DNA of 64,000 bases from Paraburkholderia sediminicola (GCF_902859805.1 NZ_CADIKC010000021.1:1-64000); one strand, 5' to 3'; shown: positions 52,462-62,358, numbered from the stretch's first letter. A program made the numbers and translations. The notes: generated by a model not told the origin, from the sequence alone.

Positions 52462-53010
52462 TCAGATTGTCTGGAGACGCGGCGCGTCAACGAGGCGGGC
52501 CATATGCAGCACGTCGGCCAGTATGCCGTCGCGCAATGCAAAACCGCGCGAGCGGCCTTCTTCGACAAAGCCGAATTTGCGGTACAGCGCGATTGCCGGC
52601 GCGTTGTCGCAGAACACCGTGAGCTCGATGCGGCGCAAACCGAGCGATGCGTCCGCAGAGTCGATCAGCCCTTGCAGAAGCGCCGAGCCGACACCGCGTC
52701 CATGATACGCGTCATGCACGGCCAATCCTAAATACGCGCAATGCGCGCGACTGTGCCGCTGAACCTCCAATCCGGCGTGGCCGACCACGCGCCCGCCGAT
52801 GGTCGCGCATACGCTTACGCCGCTTTTGAGGCGCCGCTCGTACCACGCCTTGAGCTCTCCAGGACGGCGGTAGCCGACCGATAGCGTGCCGCGCCGCACG
52901 CCGGGCAGGCTCATGATATCGGCGAACGCATCCATGTCGGACGATTCGAGCGCTCGAAGCGTAATGCGATCGTCGAGCGCGGCCTCGCCTGGCAACGTTT
53001 CTTCTTTCAT
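52462..53010 (-). CDS. GNAT-family N-acetyltransferase (second of a tandem pair)
   Basis: 182 residues. Motif A is seen as LGLAVHDAYHGRGVGSALLQ, followed by the C-terminal A-I-A-L-Y-R-K-F-G-F-V-E-E-G. It matches the upstream GNAT over the whole length (VHDA(W/Y)H(R/G)RG(I/V)G, LGLRR(L/I)EL), so the two arose by tandem duplication. The gene starts 4 bp after the first GNAT stop. RimI/RimJ-like and MccE-like acetyltransferases, which modify alpha-amino groups of proteins or aminoacyl nucleotides, are within this superfamily. The actual substrate is unknown. Confidence 0.85.
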   Translation of the reverse strand: MKEETLPGEAALDDRITLRALESSDMDAFADIMSLPGVRRGTLSVGYRRPGELKAWYERRLKSGVSVCATIGGRVVGHAGLEVQRHSRAHCAYLGLAVHDAYHGRGVGSALLQGLIDSADASLGLRRIELTVFCDNAPAIALYRKFGFVEEGRSRGFALRDGILADVLHMARLVDAPRLQTI

Positions 53011-53014
53011 GGTC

Positions 53015-53596
53015 TCATTCCGCTGCAGTGTTGGCGGCTGATGGCGTCGACATCCATGGCGCCGCTTCGCGCAGCCGCGCCATGAAATAGCAGTCGATCA
53101 GCACACCACGGCGCAACACCGCGCCACGCTGATGCGCTTCGATCTCGAAGCCGAACTTGCGGTATAGGGCAAGGGCCGCATGGTTATCACTGAAGACTTC
53201 CAACTCGAGGCGACGCAGACCGAGCCAGTTGTCGGCCAGATCGAGCAGTTCGGTCATCAGCGCATTGCCGATGCCGCGCCGGTGCCATGCGTCGTGGACA
53301 CCAATGCCGAGCGATGCGGCATGCGCGCGGCGCCCCTTAAAAGGCGTGAGCTCCGCGTCGCCGACCAGCGTGTCGCCAACCATCGCCACGATCGCGATCT
53401 CGGGCGGCGCGAGTTCTTCAAGGTATTCGCGCGTGCTGGCAAGCGTCCGAAACGGCACCTGCGGATTGCCGTTCACCACGACCGGCAACTGATGCATCGC
53501 GTGGTATTGCTCCGCATCGGCCACGCGCAACGCGCGCAGCGTCAGGCCCTCGGGCAAGCTCCCAGAATTAGATTTTGTTCTTATGTCCTGATTCAT
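53015..53596 (-). CDS. GNAT-family N-acetyltransferase (first of a tandem pair)
   Basis: 193 residues. Motif A is seen as LGIGVHDAWHRRGIGNALMTELLD and the terminal A-A-L-A-L-Y-R-K-F-G-F. The N-terminal 20 residues are polar and probably flexible. It starts 4 bp after the TldE-like stop and is paralogous to the GNAT at 52462-53010. Position between peptidase genes and a pump suggests modification of an imported peptide or its fragments; general metabolite or antibiotic acetylation is the alternative. Confidence 0.85.
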   Translation of the reverse strand: MNQDIRTKSNSGSLPEGLTLRALRVADAEQYHAMHQLPVVVNGNPQVPFRTLASTREYLEELAPPEIAIVAMVGDTLVGDAELTPFKGRRAHAASLGIGVHDAWHRRGIGNALMTELLDLADNWLGLRRLELEVFSDNHAALALYRKFGFEIEAHQRGAVLRRGVLIDCYFMARLREAAPWMSTPSAANTAAE

Positions 53597-53600
53597 AGGC

Positions 53601-54962
53601 TCATAACGTCAATTCGAATGACCTCGTCAGAATGCCGGGTAATTGCATGCCGCCCGTGGCCCGCTCACCCCATGTCGAGTCGCTCAATAGCAATTCCGCC
53701 TGCGCGCCGAGTTGTTCAAGTTCACTGCCGAGCACGCGGTACAGGCTGTCGTCGAAACGCATGGCTTCGAGCGGCGCAACGATCTGCCCGTTCTCGACCC
53801 AGAAAGTTGCGAAGCGCGTCATGCCGGTCAGCCTGCAATTCATCCGGTCCGAGAAATTCACGTACCAGAGATTGCCGATGTAGAGGCCGGTATCGAGCTT
53901 GCCCAGCACGTCCTCTTCCAGCAGATCGCCCGCCTGCATCGAAAGCGCCGCAGGCGACTCGTTCGCCAGCGCACCGTTGGGCGTCAATCCATATTCGCGC
54001 GCGCTGCGCGCATTGGTCAGGCGTTCGGCACTGCGGCCGGCCTGGATCAGCGGGACGCTCTCGCGCAAATAGCCGTCGTCGTTGAAACCGGGTGTAATGC
54101 CGAGATTCAGATCTTCGCTGATCGTAACGCGCGGGTCGACTACGATTTCTCCCACATGCAGCTTGTACAACTCGCTGCGCGACGTGGCCTGGGCACGTGC
54201 GGAGAAGCCGCTCCATGCCGCCACGCCAAGCAGTTCCGCGAGCGCTGCGGGCGCGAGATATGAACGATAACGCCCCGGCGCCAAGCTGCGCGGTGTGCGC
54301 GCGAGCACCGTGAGACGCGTTGCGGCCTGCTCGACCTTGTGCGCGAAAACGGCGTCGCTCCAGTCGTCGCCCGCGTATGTGGTTTTGATCGCGCGGCCGC
54401 TCGGGTCGTATAGCGACCAGCTGAAATTGAAGTTGTCGACTTCGTACCAGCCGCGGCTGCCGTTCGTGGACGCGAACCCGCGCACGATCGTGCCACCCGC
54501 GTAGAAGCCCACGAAATCCAGCCCCTGCGCGCATTCTGCAACGGTACGCAACAGGCCGGCCGGCTCCGGCAGCTTGCCTGAGCGTTGTGTGGCGCGCTGC
54601 CATTGCGACGTATCGAACAACAGATGCGGATCGTCCGCCGCGCCGCGCAGGCTTTCACGCAAAGTGGCAAGCGCCGCGCTCACGTCGTCCAGATCCTGTT
54701 GCAGATCGCCGCAGACAGTCAGCGTCGAATAAGCCTGGCGTGCGCCGTCGATCAAACGCAAGGTCAGTTTGCCTTGTGACACGCTGCCGATCTGCCGCAC
54801 CTTGCCCGAGTTGAAGCGAATAAAGTCGGACTGCTCGCCGGCAAATGAGCTCAGCGTGGTTTCCGCGCCTTGCTGCAGGCGCTCGATGGTATCAGCCAGC
54901 GAAGTGAAATGCTGCTGCCAGTCGATCGAAGGCGCGGTGCGTGAGGAGATGAACTGGCTCAT
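53601..54962 (-). CDS. TldE/PmbA-like subunit of a TldD/TldE metalloprotease
   Basis: 453 residues of the U62/TldE family. It lacks the HExxxH metal motif, as expected for the TldE subunit, and keeps the C-terminal beta-barrel segments (DLLEEDVLGKLDTGLYIGNLWYVNFSDRMNCRLTGMTRFATFWVENGQIVAPLEAMRF). TldE pairs with TldD to form a barrel-shaped heterodimer that degrades unfolded short peptides and matures some microcins. The ATG at 54962 shares one base with the tldD stop (TGATG), matching equal-ratio expression. Confidence 0.88.
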   Translation of the reverse strand: MSQFISSRTAPSIDWQQHFTSLADTIERLQQGAETTLSSFAGEQSDFIRFNSGKVRQIGSVSQGKLTLRLIDGARQAYSTLTVCGDLQQDLDDVSAALATLRESLRGAADDPHLLFDTSQWQRATQRSGKLPEPAGLLRTVAECAQGLDFVGFYAGGTIVRGFASTNGSRGWYEVDNFNFSWSLYDPSGRAIKTTYAGDDWSDAVFAHKVEQAATRLTVLARTPRSLAPGRYRSYLAPAALAELLGVAAWSGFSARAQATSRSELYKLHVGEIVVDPRVTISEDLNLGITPGFNDDGYLRESVPLIQAGRSAERLTNARSAREYGLTPNGALANESPAALSMQAGDLLEEDVLGKLDTGLYIGNLWYVNFSDRMNCRLTGMTRFATFWVENGQIVAPLEAMRFDDSLYRVLGSELEQLGAQAELLLSDSTWGERATGGMQLPGILTRSFELTL

Positions 54963-56398
54963 CAAGCGCCTCCGAACACGTCGATGTCGCTAAACACGCA
55001 AGCCGGCGAGGCGTGGCCAACGCGAATGATCTGCGCCGGTTCGCCCTTGCCGCACATGGACGTGCCGTACACCTCGCGCGTATCCGCGTTCCCCACCGCG
55101 CTCAGGCTGCGCCAGAAATTCGCCGAAATACCGCGGTAATTCGGCTGTTTGACGATCTGGGTCAGCTTGCCGTTTTCGATCAGCTGACCAAACTCGCAGC
55201 CGAACTGGAATTTGTTGCGATGGTCGTCGATCGACCAGGACGTGTTGGTGCGCATCAGAATGCCGTGTTCGATGTTGCCGATCATCTGCTCCAGAGAACT
55301 CTCGCCGGGCTCGATGTTCAGATTCGCCATCCGGTCGATCGGCGGGCGGTTCCAGTTGGATGCGCGTGAATTCGCCACGCCCGCAATATGGGCGCGTTGC
55401 TGCGAAAGTGCTCCACCGAGCGGGCGTTCGAGCACGCCATCGCGAATCAGATACTGCTTTTTTGCTTCCGTGCCGTCGTCGTCGAATGCGTACGTTGCGG
55501 CTTCCTCGCGCAGTTCCGGGTCGAAGGTTACGTTCAGCAGTTCCGAACCGTAGCGATACGAGCCGAACATTTCTTTCTTGACGAAGCTCCAGCCGGCGAA
55601 GTTGCGCTCGTCGCCGAGAATGCGATCGAGTTCGAGCGGATGGCCGATCGATTCGTGAATCTGCAGCATCATCTGATCGGGCATCAGCAGCAAATCGCGC
55701 TTGCCTGACGGACAATTCGGCGCAGCCAGCAATTGCAGCGCTTCATTGGCGACACGCTCACCCGAGCCGTCGAAGCCGAAGCGCGCCAGCACCTCCATGC
55801 CGCCCTGCCCCAAGGTGCCGTAGTTGCCACCAAGGGTGCGCACTTGCGTATCACCGTCCGCATGCGCGGCCACGCTCAATTGAGGCATCACGAACTGGAA
55901 CTGTTGATCGATCCGCACGCCGTCGCGGGTGATGTAAAGCTGATCGGTGTGCGTAATCTGCACAGCCGCAACGCGTTCGACAATGCGTGCATCGAGATTC
56001 GCGCCCGCGCACTCCACGCTCAGGCGCTCCAGCCATTCGGCGCGGCTCGGCAATGCAAGCTGCGCGTTCGGCGACACGTAGTAGCCGCTCAGCGCAGGAC
56101 GCACCACCTCGCGATGATCGATCAACGACAAAGCCGCGCTCGCTTCCGCGCGGGCCGTTGCGAGGTCCAGCGCTTGCTGCAAGCCGGCGGCACTCAGATT
56201 CGCGGTAGCGGCATAGCCTGCACCTGCACCCACCCATGCGATCAGCATCGCGCCACGATCGCGCACCGTGCGCATGGGTTGCGCGACGTCGTTACGGATC
56301 TCGTGATCGTCGATCTGTTCATCGACAATGCGCAGCGACCAGAACGCCGCGCGGCTCGTAAGCGATCGGGCGGCTTGCGCCCAACGTTCGTCAATCAT
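54962..56398 (-). CDS. TldD-like metalloprotease catalytic subunit
   Basis: 478 residues. The zinc motif H-E-S-I-G-H (HExxxH) is visible in MLQIHESIGHPLELDRILG, and the terminal third has the S-M-C-G-K-G-E-P-A-Q segment with a possible third ligand Cys. Family knowledge is that TldD with TldE cleaves short unstructured peptides after they enter the barrel. It overlaps the yejF stop by 8 bp, so peptidase and importer are translated together. The protein seems diverged from housekeeping TldD (normally ~480 aa), and a separate tldD/pmbA pair is expected elsewhere in the genome. Confidence 0.9.
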   Translation of the reverse strand: MIDERWAQAARSLTSRAAFWSLRIVDEQIDDHEIRNDVAQPMRTVRDRGAMLIAWVGAGAGYAATANLSAAGLQQALDLATARAEASAALSLIDHREVVRPALSGYYVSPNAQLALPSRAEWLERLSVECAGANLDARIVERVAAVQITHTDQLYITRDGVRIDQQFQFVMPQLSVAAHADGDTQVRTLGGNYGTLGQGGMEVLARFGFDGSGERVANEALQLLAAPNCPSGKRDLLLMPDQMMLQIHESIGHPLELDRILGDERNFAGWSFVKKEMFGSYRYGSELLNVTFDPELREEAATYAFDDDGTEAKKQYLIRDGVLERPLGGALSQQRAHIAGVANSRASNWNRPPIDRMANLNIEPGESSLEQMIGNIEHGILMRTNTSWSIDDHRNKFQFGCEFGQLIENGKLTQIVKQPNYRGISANFWRSLSAVGNADTREVYGTSMCGKGEPAQIIRVGHASPACVFSDIDVFGGA

Positions 56399-58052
56399 TA
56401 ACGGTTCCCGTAGGAGTCTTCGCTGCACCCGCCGGCGACACGATCAGCGACGACGCAAGCAGCGACTGGGTATAAGGATGCGACGGCGCGTGCAACACAT
56501 CGAGTGTGTCGCCGGCTTCGACGATGCGTCCCGACTTCATCACGATCACGCGATGCGCCATGGCTCGCATCACCGCCAGATCGTGCGTAATGAACAAATA
56601 GCTTAGCTTGTACTTTTTCTGCAGATTTGTCAGCAGATTCAGCACCTGTTTCTGGATGGATACATCGAGCGCACTGGTCGGTTCATCGAGCACCAGCAAT
56701 TCCGGCTCGACCGCGAGCGCACGCGCGATCGCTATACGCTGGCGCTGGCCGCCGGAAAACTCATGCGGATAGCGCAACATGGCGTCCGCGGGCATCCCGA
56801 CTTCTTCCAGCAGGCTGCCCACACGTGCGCGCCGCGCCTTTGCGTCCATGTCGGGTTGATGCATGGTCAGGCCTTCGCCGATGATCTGCTCCACCGTCAT
56901 CCGTGGCGACAACGAGCCGAACGGGTCCTGAAACACGACCTGCATGCGCGAATACAACTCGCGGCGGGAGCGCGCGGTTTTCAGCGAGGCTAACGGCAAA
57001 CCGTCAATATGAATATGGCCCGCGGCCGGTTTCTGCAGACCGAGCACCGTGGCCGCCAGCGTCGATTTGCCCGACCCCGATTCGCCGACGATACCGAGCG
57101 TTTCGCCGCGCCGCACGTTCAGATCGACGTCGTGCACTGCACGGAACGTGGAGCGGCCGAACATGGAGCGCCAACCTTTCGCGGAGGTGCTGTAGTCGAC
57201 GGCGAGCCCTTGCACTTCGAGCAAACGCCGCGCATCCGGCTCGACGGGCTCTACCGCACGTTGCGGCTCGCTGTCCAGCAGGCGCTTTGTGTAGGGATGC
57301 TGCGGGTTGGAGAACAACGCTTCGGTCGTATTGGTTTCGACCAGCACACCCTTTTCCATCACCGCGACGCGCTGCGCGAAACGTTTCACCAGATTCAGGT
57401 CATGCGTGATCAGCAGCACGGCCATGCCACGCTCGGCCGCTTCCTGCTCCTGCAACGCGATCAATAGATCGACGATCTGCTGACGCACGGTGACGTCGAG
57501 CGCGGTGGTCGGTTCGTCGGCAAGCAGCAGACGTGGCCGGCATGCCAGCGCCATGGCGATCATCGCGCGCTGCCGCTGGCCGCCGGACAGCTGATGCGGG
57601 AAACTGTCGATGCGCCGTTCCGGCTCGGGAATGCCGGTGCGTCTGAGCAACTCGATGCCGCGCTTGCGCGCCGCGTTCGGCCGCAAGCCTTCATGCAGGC
57701 GCAAACTTTCTGCGATCTGCTTGCCGATCGTGAAGAGCGGATTGAGCGCCGTCATCGGTTCCTGAAACACCATCGCCACGTCCGCGCCGCGCAGACCGCG
57801 CATCTGCTGCTCGGTCTTCTGCAGCAGATCCTCACCGTCGAGCAGCATGCGGCCGCTCAGATCGGCGTGCTCGACCAGACGCAAAATCGACAGTGCGGTG
57901 ACGCTCTTGCCGGAGCCCGATTCGCCGACGAGAGCGACGCGCTCACCGCGCGCGATCGAGAGGCTGAGTTCATGCACCGCGATCTTGTCGCCGAAACGCA
58001 CCGAGAAGCGATCGATTTCCAGCAACGGGCGGTTTGATTTGGCTTCGCTCAT
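56391..58052 (-). CDS. yejF: Peptide ABC transporter ATPase with two nucleotide-binding domains (YejF)
   Basis: 553 residues with two ABC domains in tandem: Walker A GESGSGKSVT and GESGSGKST, signatures LSGGQRQR and FSGGQRQR, Walker B LLLADEPTTALD and LLVLDEPTSALD. The fused layout is that of YejF, which drives the YejABEF importer used by microcin C and other peptides. It overlaps yejE by ATGA and tldD by 8 bp. Confidence 0.93.
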   Translation of the reverse strand: MSEAKSNRPLLEIDRFSVRFGDKIAVHELSLSIARGERVALVGESGSGKSVTALSILRLVEHADLSGRMLLDGEDLLQKTEQQMRGLRGADVAMVFQEPMTALNPLFTIGKQIAESLRLHEGLRPNAARKRGIELLRRTGIPEPERRIDSFPHQLSGGQRQRAMIAMALACRPRLLLADEPTTALDVTVRQQIVDLLIALQEQEAAERGMAVLLITHDLNLVKRFAQRVAVMEKGVLVETNTTEALFSNPQHPYTKRLLDSEPQRAVEPVEPDARRLLEVQGLAVDYSTSAKGWRSMFGRSTFRAVHDVDLNVRRGETLGIVGESGSGKSTLAATVLGLQKPAAGHIHIDGLPLASLKTARSRRELYSRMQVVFQDPFGSLSPRMTVEQIIGEGLTMHQPDMDAKARRARVGSLLEEVGMPADAMLRYPHEFSGGQRQRIAIARALAVEPELLVLDEPTSALDVSIQKQVLNLLTNLQKKYKLSYLFITHDLAVMRAMAHRVIVMKSGRIVEAGDTLDVLHAPSHPYTQSLLASSLIVSPAGAAKTPTGTVND

Positions 58053-59164
58053 CGCGGACCTCCGCCGAAGGCCGAACCGCGTTTGCGCGTATCGAGCGCA
58101 TTGCGTAATGCGTCACCCATGAAGGTCAACAACAGCAACGTAATCACCAGGGCGGCGAAAGCCGAAATCGAAATCCACCAGGCGTCGAGATTGTTCTTGC
58201 CTTCCTGAAGCAGTTCGCCGAGGCTCGGCGTGGGCGGCGGCACGCCCAACCCCAGAAAGTCGAGACTGGTCAGCGAGAGAATCGCCGCGCTCATGCGAAA
58301 CGGTAGAAAGGTAATCACCGGCGTCAGGCTATTCGGCAGCACATGGCGCCACATGATCTGCCAGTTTGAAAGGCCCATGGTACGTGCCGCCCTCACGTAG
58401 TCGAGCGAGCGGTTACGCAGAAACTCAGCGCGCACATAGTCGGAAAGCACTAGCCAGCCAAACATCGAGAGAAGAATAAAGAGCAACCACAGCGTGGGCT
58501 CGAAGATCGACGCGAAGATGATCAGCAGGTACAGGTCCGGCATTGAGCTCCATATCTCGATCAGACGCTGACCGATCAGATCGGTGCGGCCACCGTAGAA
58601 GCCCTGCACCGCGCCGGTCAATACGCCGATCATGACGCCGGATACCGTGAGCGCGAGCGCCATCAGCACCGAAAGCCGGAAACCATACAGCAGCCGCGCA
58701 AGCACGTCGCGTCCGTACTGATCCGTGCCGAGCCAGTTGCTTCTGGTAGGCGGCGCCGGGTACGGATGGGCAGCGAAATAGTCGATCGTGTCGTAATGGA
58801 AATGATTCGGCGGATAGATCGCGAAGTTGCCATTCGATTCGAGTCGCGAACGGATATACGGATCGAGGTAATTCGCCCGCGCCGGAAAATCGCCGCCGAA
58901 GATCTTCTCCGAATAGTCTTTGACGATAGGAAAATAATAGTGCCCGTCATAGCGCACAATCAACGGACGATCGTTGGACAGCACCTCGCCGAACAGGCTG
59001 ATGACGAACAGCGACACGAAGATCACGAGGCTCCAGTAACCGAGCCTCTGCCGCTTGAAGCGCAGCCATGTGCGCCGCCAGGGAGACGGCGACGCCACGT
59101 GCGCCGCGCCGGACTGATCAGCGGTCCAGGCGGTTGAATTGGATGCGGGGGTCGACGAGGACAT
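58049..59164 (-). CDS. yejE: Peptide ABC transporter permease (YejE)
   Basis: 371 residues from the ATG at 59164. One N-terminal membrane helix is followed by a long periplasmic segment (DRPLIVRYDGHYYFPIVKDYSEKIFGGDFP, typical of YejE), then a five-helix DppC-like domain with the EAA loop YVRAARTMGLSNWQIMWRHVLPN. The start region overlaps yejB by 47 bp and the stop overlaps yejF. Confidence 0.92.
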   Translation of the reverse strand: MSSSTPASNSTAWTADQSGAAHVASPSPWRRTWLRFKRQRLGYWSLVIFVSLFVISLFGEVLSNDRPLIVRYDGHYYFPIVKDYSEKIFGGDFPARANYLDPYIRSRLESNGNFAIYPPNHFHYDTIDYFAAHPYPAPPTRSNWLGTDQYGRDVLARLLYGFRLSVLMALALTVSGVMIGVLTGAVQGFYGGRTDLIGQRLIEIWSSMPDLYLLIIFASIFEPTLWLLFILLSMFGWLVLSDYVRAEFLRNRSLDYVRAARTMGLSNWQIMWRHVLPNSLTPVITFLPFRMSAAILSLTSLDFLGLGVPPPTPSLGELLQEGKNNLDAWWISISAFAALVITLLLLTFMGDALRNALDTRKRGSAFGGGPR

Positions 59165-60170
59165 AGCAGACGTCAGCAATGAGTTTGGTTACGAGGGCGA
59201 TCAGCGTGAACAGAAACAGCGAACCGAGCACGACCGGATAGTCACGGCGAATCACCGAGTCATACGAAAGTTGGCCCATGCCGTCGAGCGAGAACAGGGT
59301 TTCGATCAGCAGATTGCCGTTCAGGAAGGCGCCGACGAAGGCCGCCGGCAAACCGGTCAGCAACGGAATCGCGGCATTGCGCAGCACGTGTTTCCACAGC
59401 ACGTCGCGCTCAGGCGCCCCTTTGGCGCGGGCAGTCAATACGTATTGACGTCCAATCTCCTCGAGGAAGGTGTTCTTGGTCAGAATCGTGACGATCGCGA
59501 AGTTGCCCACCACCGAGGCGGTGACCGGCAACACGATGTGCCACAAATAGTCGAGCAGCTTGCCGAAGGCACTGAGGTCGTTGAAGTTGTCCGAGGTCAG
59601 GCCGCGCATCGGAAACACCTGCCAGAAGGTGCCGCCGCCGAACAGCATCAGCAACAGCACGCCCAGCACGAAGCCGGGAATCGCGTAACCGGCGAGCACC
59701 AGCACGCTGGTCACCGTATCGAAGCGCGAGCCGTTGCGCACTGCTTTCGCAATACCCAACGGCACCGATATCAGATACGTGAGCATCACCGTCCATAAGC
59801 CGAGCGTGATCGACACGGGCAGCTTCGATTTGATGACGTCCCACACGCTGTCATGCTGATAGTAGGACTGGCCCAGATCGAAGGTCGCATAACGCTTGAG
59901 CATCAGAACGTAGCGCTCGAGCGGCGGCTTGTCGAAGCCGAATTGCTTCTTGATCTGCTCCAACTGCTGCGGATCGACACCCTGGCTGCCGTGATACCCG
60001 CCGCCGCCCGACCCCGCCTCTCCGCCACGGCCAGCGCCGTGGCGGAGTTGCGTCATCACCTGTTCAACCGGCCCACCCGGTACGAACTGCGTGACGACAA
60101 AGGTCAGCGTGACCACGCCGAGCAGCGTCGGCACCATCAATAGCAATCGTCTGAGAATGTAGGCGAGCAT
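59118..60170 (-). CDS. yejB: Peptide ABC transporter permease (YejB)
   Basis: 350 residues from the ATG at 60170 (MLAYILRRLLLMVPTLLGV, the DppB-type first helix). A Gly-rich periplasmic insert (HGAGRGGEAGSGGGGYHGSQ) precedes the common QLEQIKKQFGFDKP stretch. The EAA loop is seen as YVLTARAKGAPERDVLWKHVLRN. It starts 8 bp after the yejA stop. Confidence 0.92.
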   Translation of the reverse strand: MLAYILRRLLLMVPTLLGVVTLTFVVTQFVPGGPVEQVMTQLRHGAGRGGEAGSGGGGYHGSQGVDPQQLEQIKKQFGFDKPPLERYVLMLKRYATFDLGQSYYQHDSVWDVIKSKLPVSITLGLWTVMLTYLISVPLGIAKAVRNGSRFDTVTSVLVLAGYAIPGFVLGVLLLMLFGGGTFWQVFPMRGLTSDNFNDLSAFGKLLDYLWHIVLPVTASVVGNFAIVTILTKNTFLEEIGRQYVLTARAKGAPERDVLWKHVLRNAAIPLLTGLPAAFVGAFLNGNLLIETLFSLDGMGQLSYDSVIRRDYPVVLGSLFLFTLIALVTKLIADVCYVLVDPRIQFNRLDR

Positions 60171-60178
60171 GGTGTTCC

Positions 60179-62146
60179 TCAGTGGGCCGTGGCCGTGGTT
60201 GAACTCGCGGATTGCGCGGCCTGGAGTTTCTGTGTCGCCTGTGCGCCGGGCGCCTTCACGTACCAGTAGTCGATGACCCAATCTTCGTACTGGTAGGAAT
60301 TCGGCACGGTTTTCGGAAAGCCGAGCGTGGTCTTATAGCCGATGCGCGCGCCCGGTGCGTAGTACTCCGGCACCAGGTAAAACGAATAGATCAGCACGCG
60401 ATCCAGTGCACGGGTCGCCGCTTCCAGATCGTCGAGATTAGTGGCGGAGAGTGCGGAGTGGATCAGCGAGTCGACCGCTTTCGAACGGATACCCGTATAG
60501 TTCTCGGAGCCGACTTCGGACGCAGCCGCACTGCCGAAGCGGCGCGTCAGTTCAGCGCCCGGAATCGTGACCGGCGGATAGATGAAGGTGGTCATGTCGT
60601 ACTCGAAATTATCCAGACGTTTCTCGTACAACGCGCTGTCGATTTCGCGCATATGGGCCTGTATGCCGAGCATGTCGAGCGCCTGCATATACGGCAGGAT
60701 CAGACGATCCATGCCGGGCTGATCGTCCATGATCTCGATCGTCATCGGCGTACCGTTGGCGTCACGCAATGCGCCGTCGCGATAGTGCCACCCGGCTTGC
60801 GCCAGCAGATCGCGCGCAACGCGCAGATTGCCGCGCAAGGAATTCGGCGGAATCGTGTCGGGTTGCTTGAGCATCGGGCCGAACACTTCGGGCGGCACGC
60901 TGCCGCGCAACGGTTCGAGCAGCGCCAGCTCCTTCTGCCCCGGCATGCCGGTCGCACCGAACGGACTGGCCTCAAAATAGCTGTTCGTACGCCGGTATTG
61001 ACCGTAGAACATCATCCGGTTCATCCAGTCGTAGTCGAGTGCCAGCGTCAGGGCGTGGCGCACGCGCGGGTCCTGGAACATCGGCTTGCGCATATTCATC
61101 AGCATGCCCTGCATCTGCGCGGGACCGTCGGCGAATTCGCCCTTCTTCAGCAGTCCGTTGTCGAAGTTCTTGCCGACATATTTGCGCGCCCACTGCGTCG
61201 CGCTGTATTCGACGATGACGTCCGCGTCGCCTGCCTTGAAGGCTTCAAGCTGCGTGTAATGATCGCGGTACAGGTTGAACGTGATGCGTTCGAAACGGAA
61301 CATGCCGCGTCGCGAAGGCAGATTCGCCGCCCAGTAGTCGGGGTTGCGGCGATACGTGATCTGCTTGTCGTTCTTGCGGCTCTCGATCAGATAGGCGCCG
61401 CTGCTGATCGGTGCCATGGAAGAAATCTGGTCGAATGGCAGACGCTTGCCGTTGGGCTGCATCCCCCATTTCGGCGAAAAGATCGGCAGATCGCCGGCGA
61501 TCAATGGCGCATCGCGTTCTGCATGCTTGAAATCGAAGCGGATTGTGCTCCTGTCGATCACCGTCGCGTTTTTGATGATCGAGAACTGCGCATTGAAAAG
61601 CGGCGACGCCTGCGGACTCGTCAACGTGTCGTACGAGTACTTGACGTCGGCGGCCGTGATCGGATCGCCGTTCGAGAAGCGTGCGGCGGGATTGATATGG
61701 AATGTCGCCGAGGTCAGGTCTGGGGCGACTTCGACATCGTCGGCGATCAATGGATATTCGGAGGCCAGTTCGTCCCAGCTACGCTGCATCAGCGTATCGA
61801 ACATCAGATTGAGGACGTCGGGCGCGGGCGCGCCACGCACCAGAAACGGATTCAGTGAATCGTAGGTCTGCAGTTCGCTATAGTTTTCGAAACTGAGCGA
61901 GCCGTTCGCGGGTGCGTCCGGATTCGCATAGTCGAAGTGCGTGAAGTCGGCGGGATACTTCGGCTGGTCGTACTGTGAAATCGACGGCTTTGCCTGCGCC
62001 GCCGTCGGCATCGCTCCGCATACCGTTAGTAGGCCAGGCGCAGCGGCAATGACGAACGAGATGCTCGCGGCGCGGCGCACCGCGCCGAGCAAACATCCAA
62101 TCGCGTCGTGCAGGCGCAACAGTCCGGAATTCATCATTCTTTTCAT
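60179..62146 (-). CDS. yejA: Extracytoplasmic peptide-binding protein (YejA)
   Basis: About 655 residues, SBP_bac_5 family. A long N-terminus with a hydrophobic stretch (AASISFVIAAAPGLLTVCGAMPTAAQA) serves as signal sequence; the exact start among Mets at 62146, 62137 and 62134 is uncertain. The mature protein begins KPSISQYDQPKYPADFTHFDYANPDAP, typical of YejA, and contains YDSLNPFLVRG and later FPKTVPNSYQYEDWVIDYWY. It delivers oligopeptides to YejBEF. It is the first gene of the nine-gene unit and lies downstream of a TonB-dependent receptor on the same strand. Confidence 0.9.
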   Translation of the reverse strand: MKRMMNSGLLRLHDAIGCLLGAVRRAASISFVIAAAPGLLTVCGAMPTAAQAKPSISQYDQPKYPADFTHFDYANPDAPANGSLSFENYSELQTYDSLNPFLVRGAPAPDVLNLMFDTLMQRSWDELASEYPLIADDVEVAPDLTSATFHINPAARFSNGDPITAADVKYSYDTLTSPQASPLFNAQFSIIKNATVIDRSTIRFDFKHAERDAPLIAGDLPIFSPKWGMQPNGKRLPFDQISSMAPISSGAYLIESRKNDKQITYRRNPDYWAANLPSRRGMFRFERITFNLYRDHYTQLEAFKAGDADVIVEYSATQWARKYVGKNFDNGLLKKGEFADGPAQMQGMLMNMRKPMFQDPRVRHALTLALDYDWMNRMMFYGQYRRTNSYFEASPFGATGMPGQKELALLEPLRGSVPPEVFGPMLKQPDTIPPNSLRGNLRVARDLLAQAGWHYRDGALRDANGTPMTIEIMDDQPGMDRLILPYMQALDMLGIQAHMREIDSALYEKRLDNFEYDMTTFIYPPVTIPGAELTRRFGSAAASEVGSENYTGIRSKAVDSLIHSALSATNLDDLEAATRALDRVLIYSFYLVPEYYAPGARIGYKTTLGFPKTVPNSYQYEDWVIDYWYVKAPGAQATQKLQAAQSASSTTATAH

Positions 62147-62296
62147 CAGCCCATACAGTGCGCACCGGCTCGTGACCTGCGCGCGATTCGTCCTGCGGCA
62201 CGAGTACAACCTGTTGGCTTTACCGGTGCACGCTGGTCCATTGCGACGACAGGCAGACTGCGCCGCCTTACGATGAGTCGCCGCTTAAAGCACACC

Positions 62297-62328
62297 GCTC
62301 CGGTTCCTTGCACGAACGGAACCGGAGC
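62297..62328 (-). terminator. Terminator-like hairpin between the TonB receptor and yejA
   Basis: GCTCCGGTTCC/GGAACCGGAGC is a perfect 11-bp stem with a 10-base loop, 31 bases beyond the receptor stop on the minus strand. The following minus-strand bases (GGTGTGCTTTAAG) have only a short T-run, so partial read-through into yejA is possible. Confidence 0.65.
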
Positions 62329-62358
62329 AGTGCTTCCATCAGATCAACTACAGAGACC

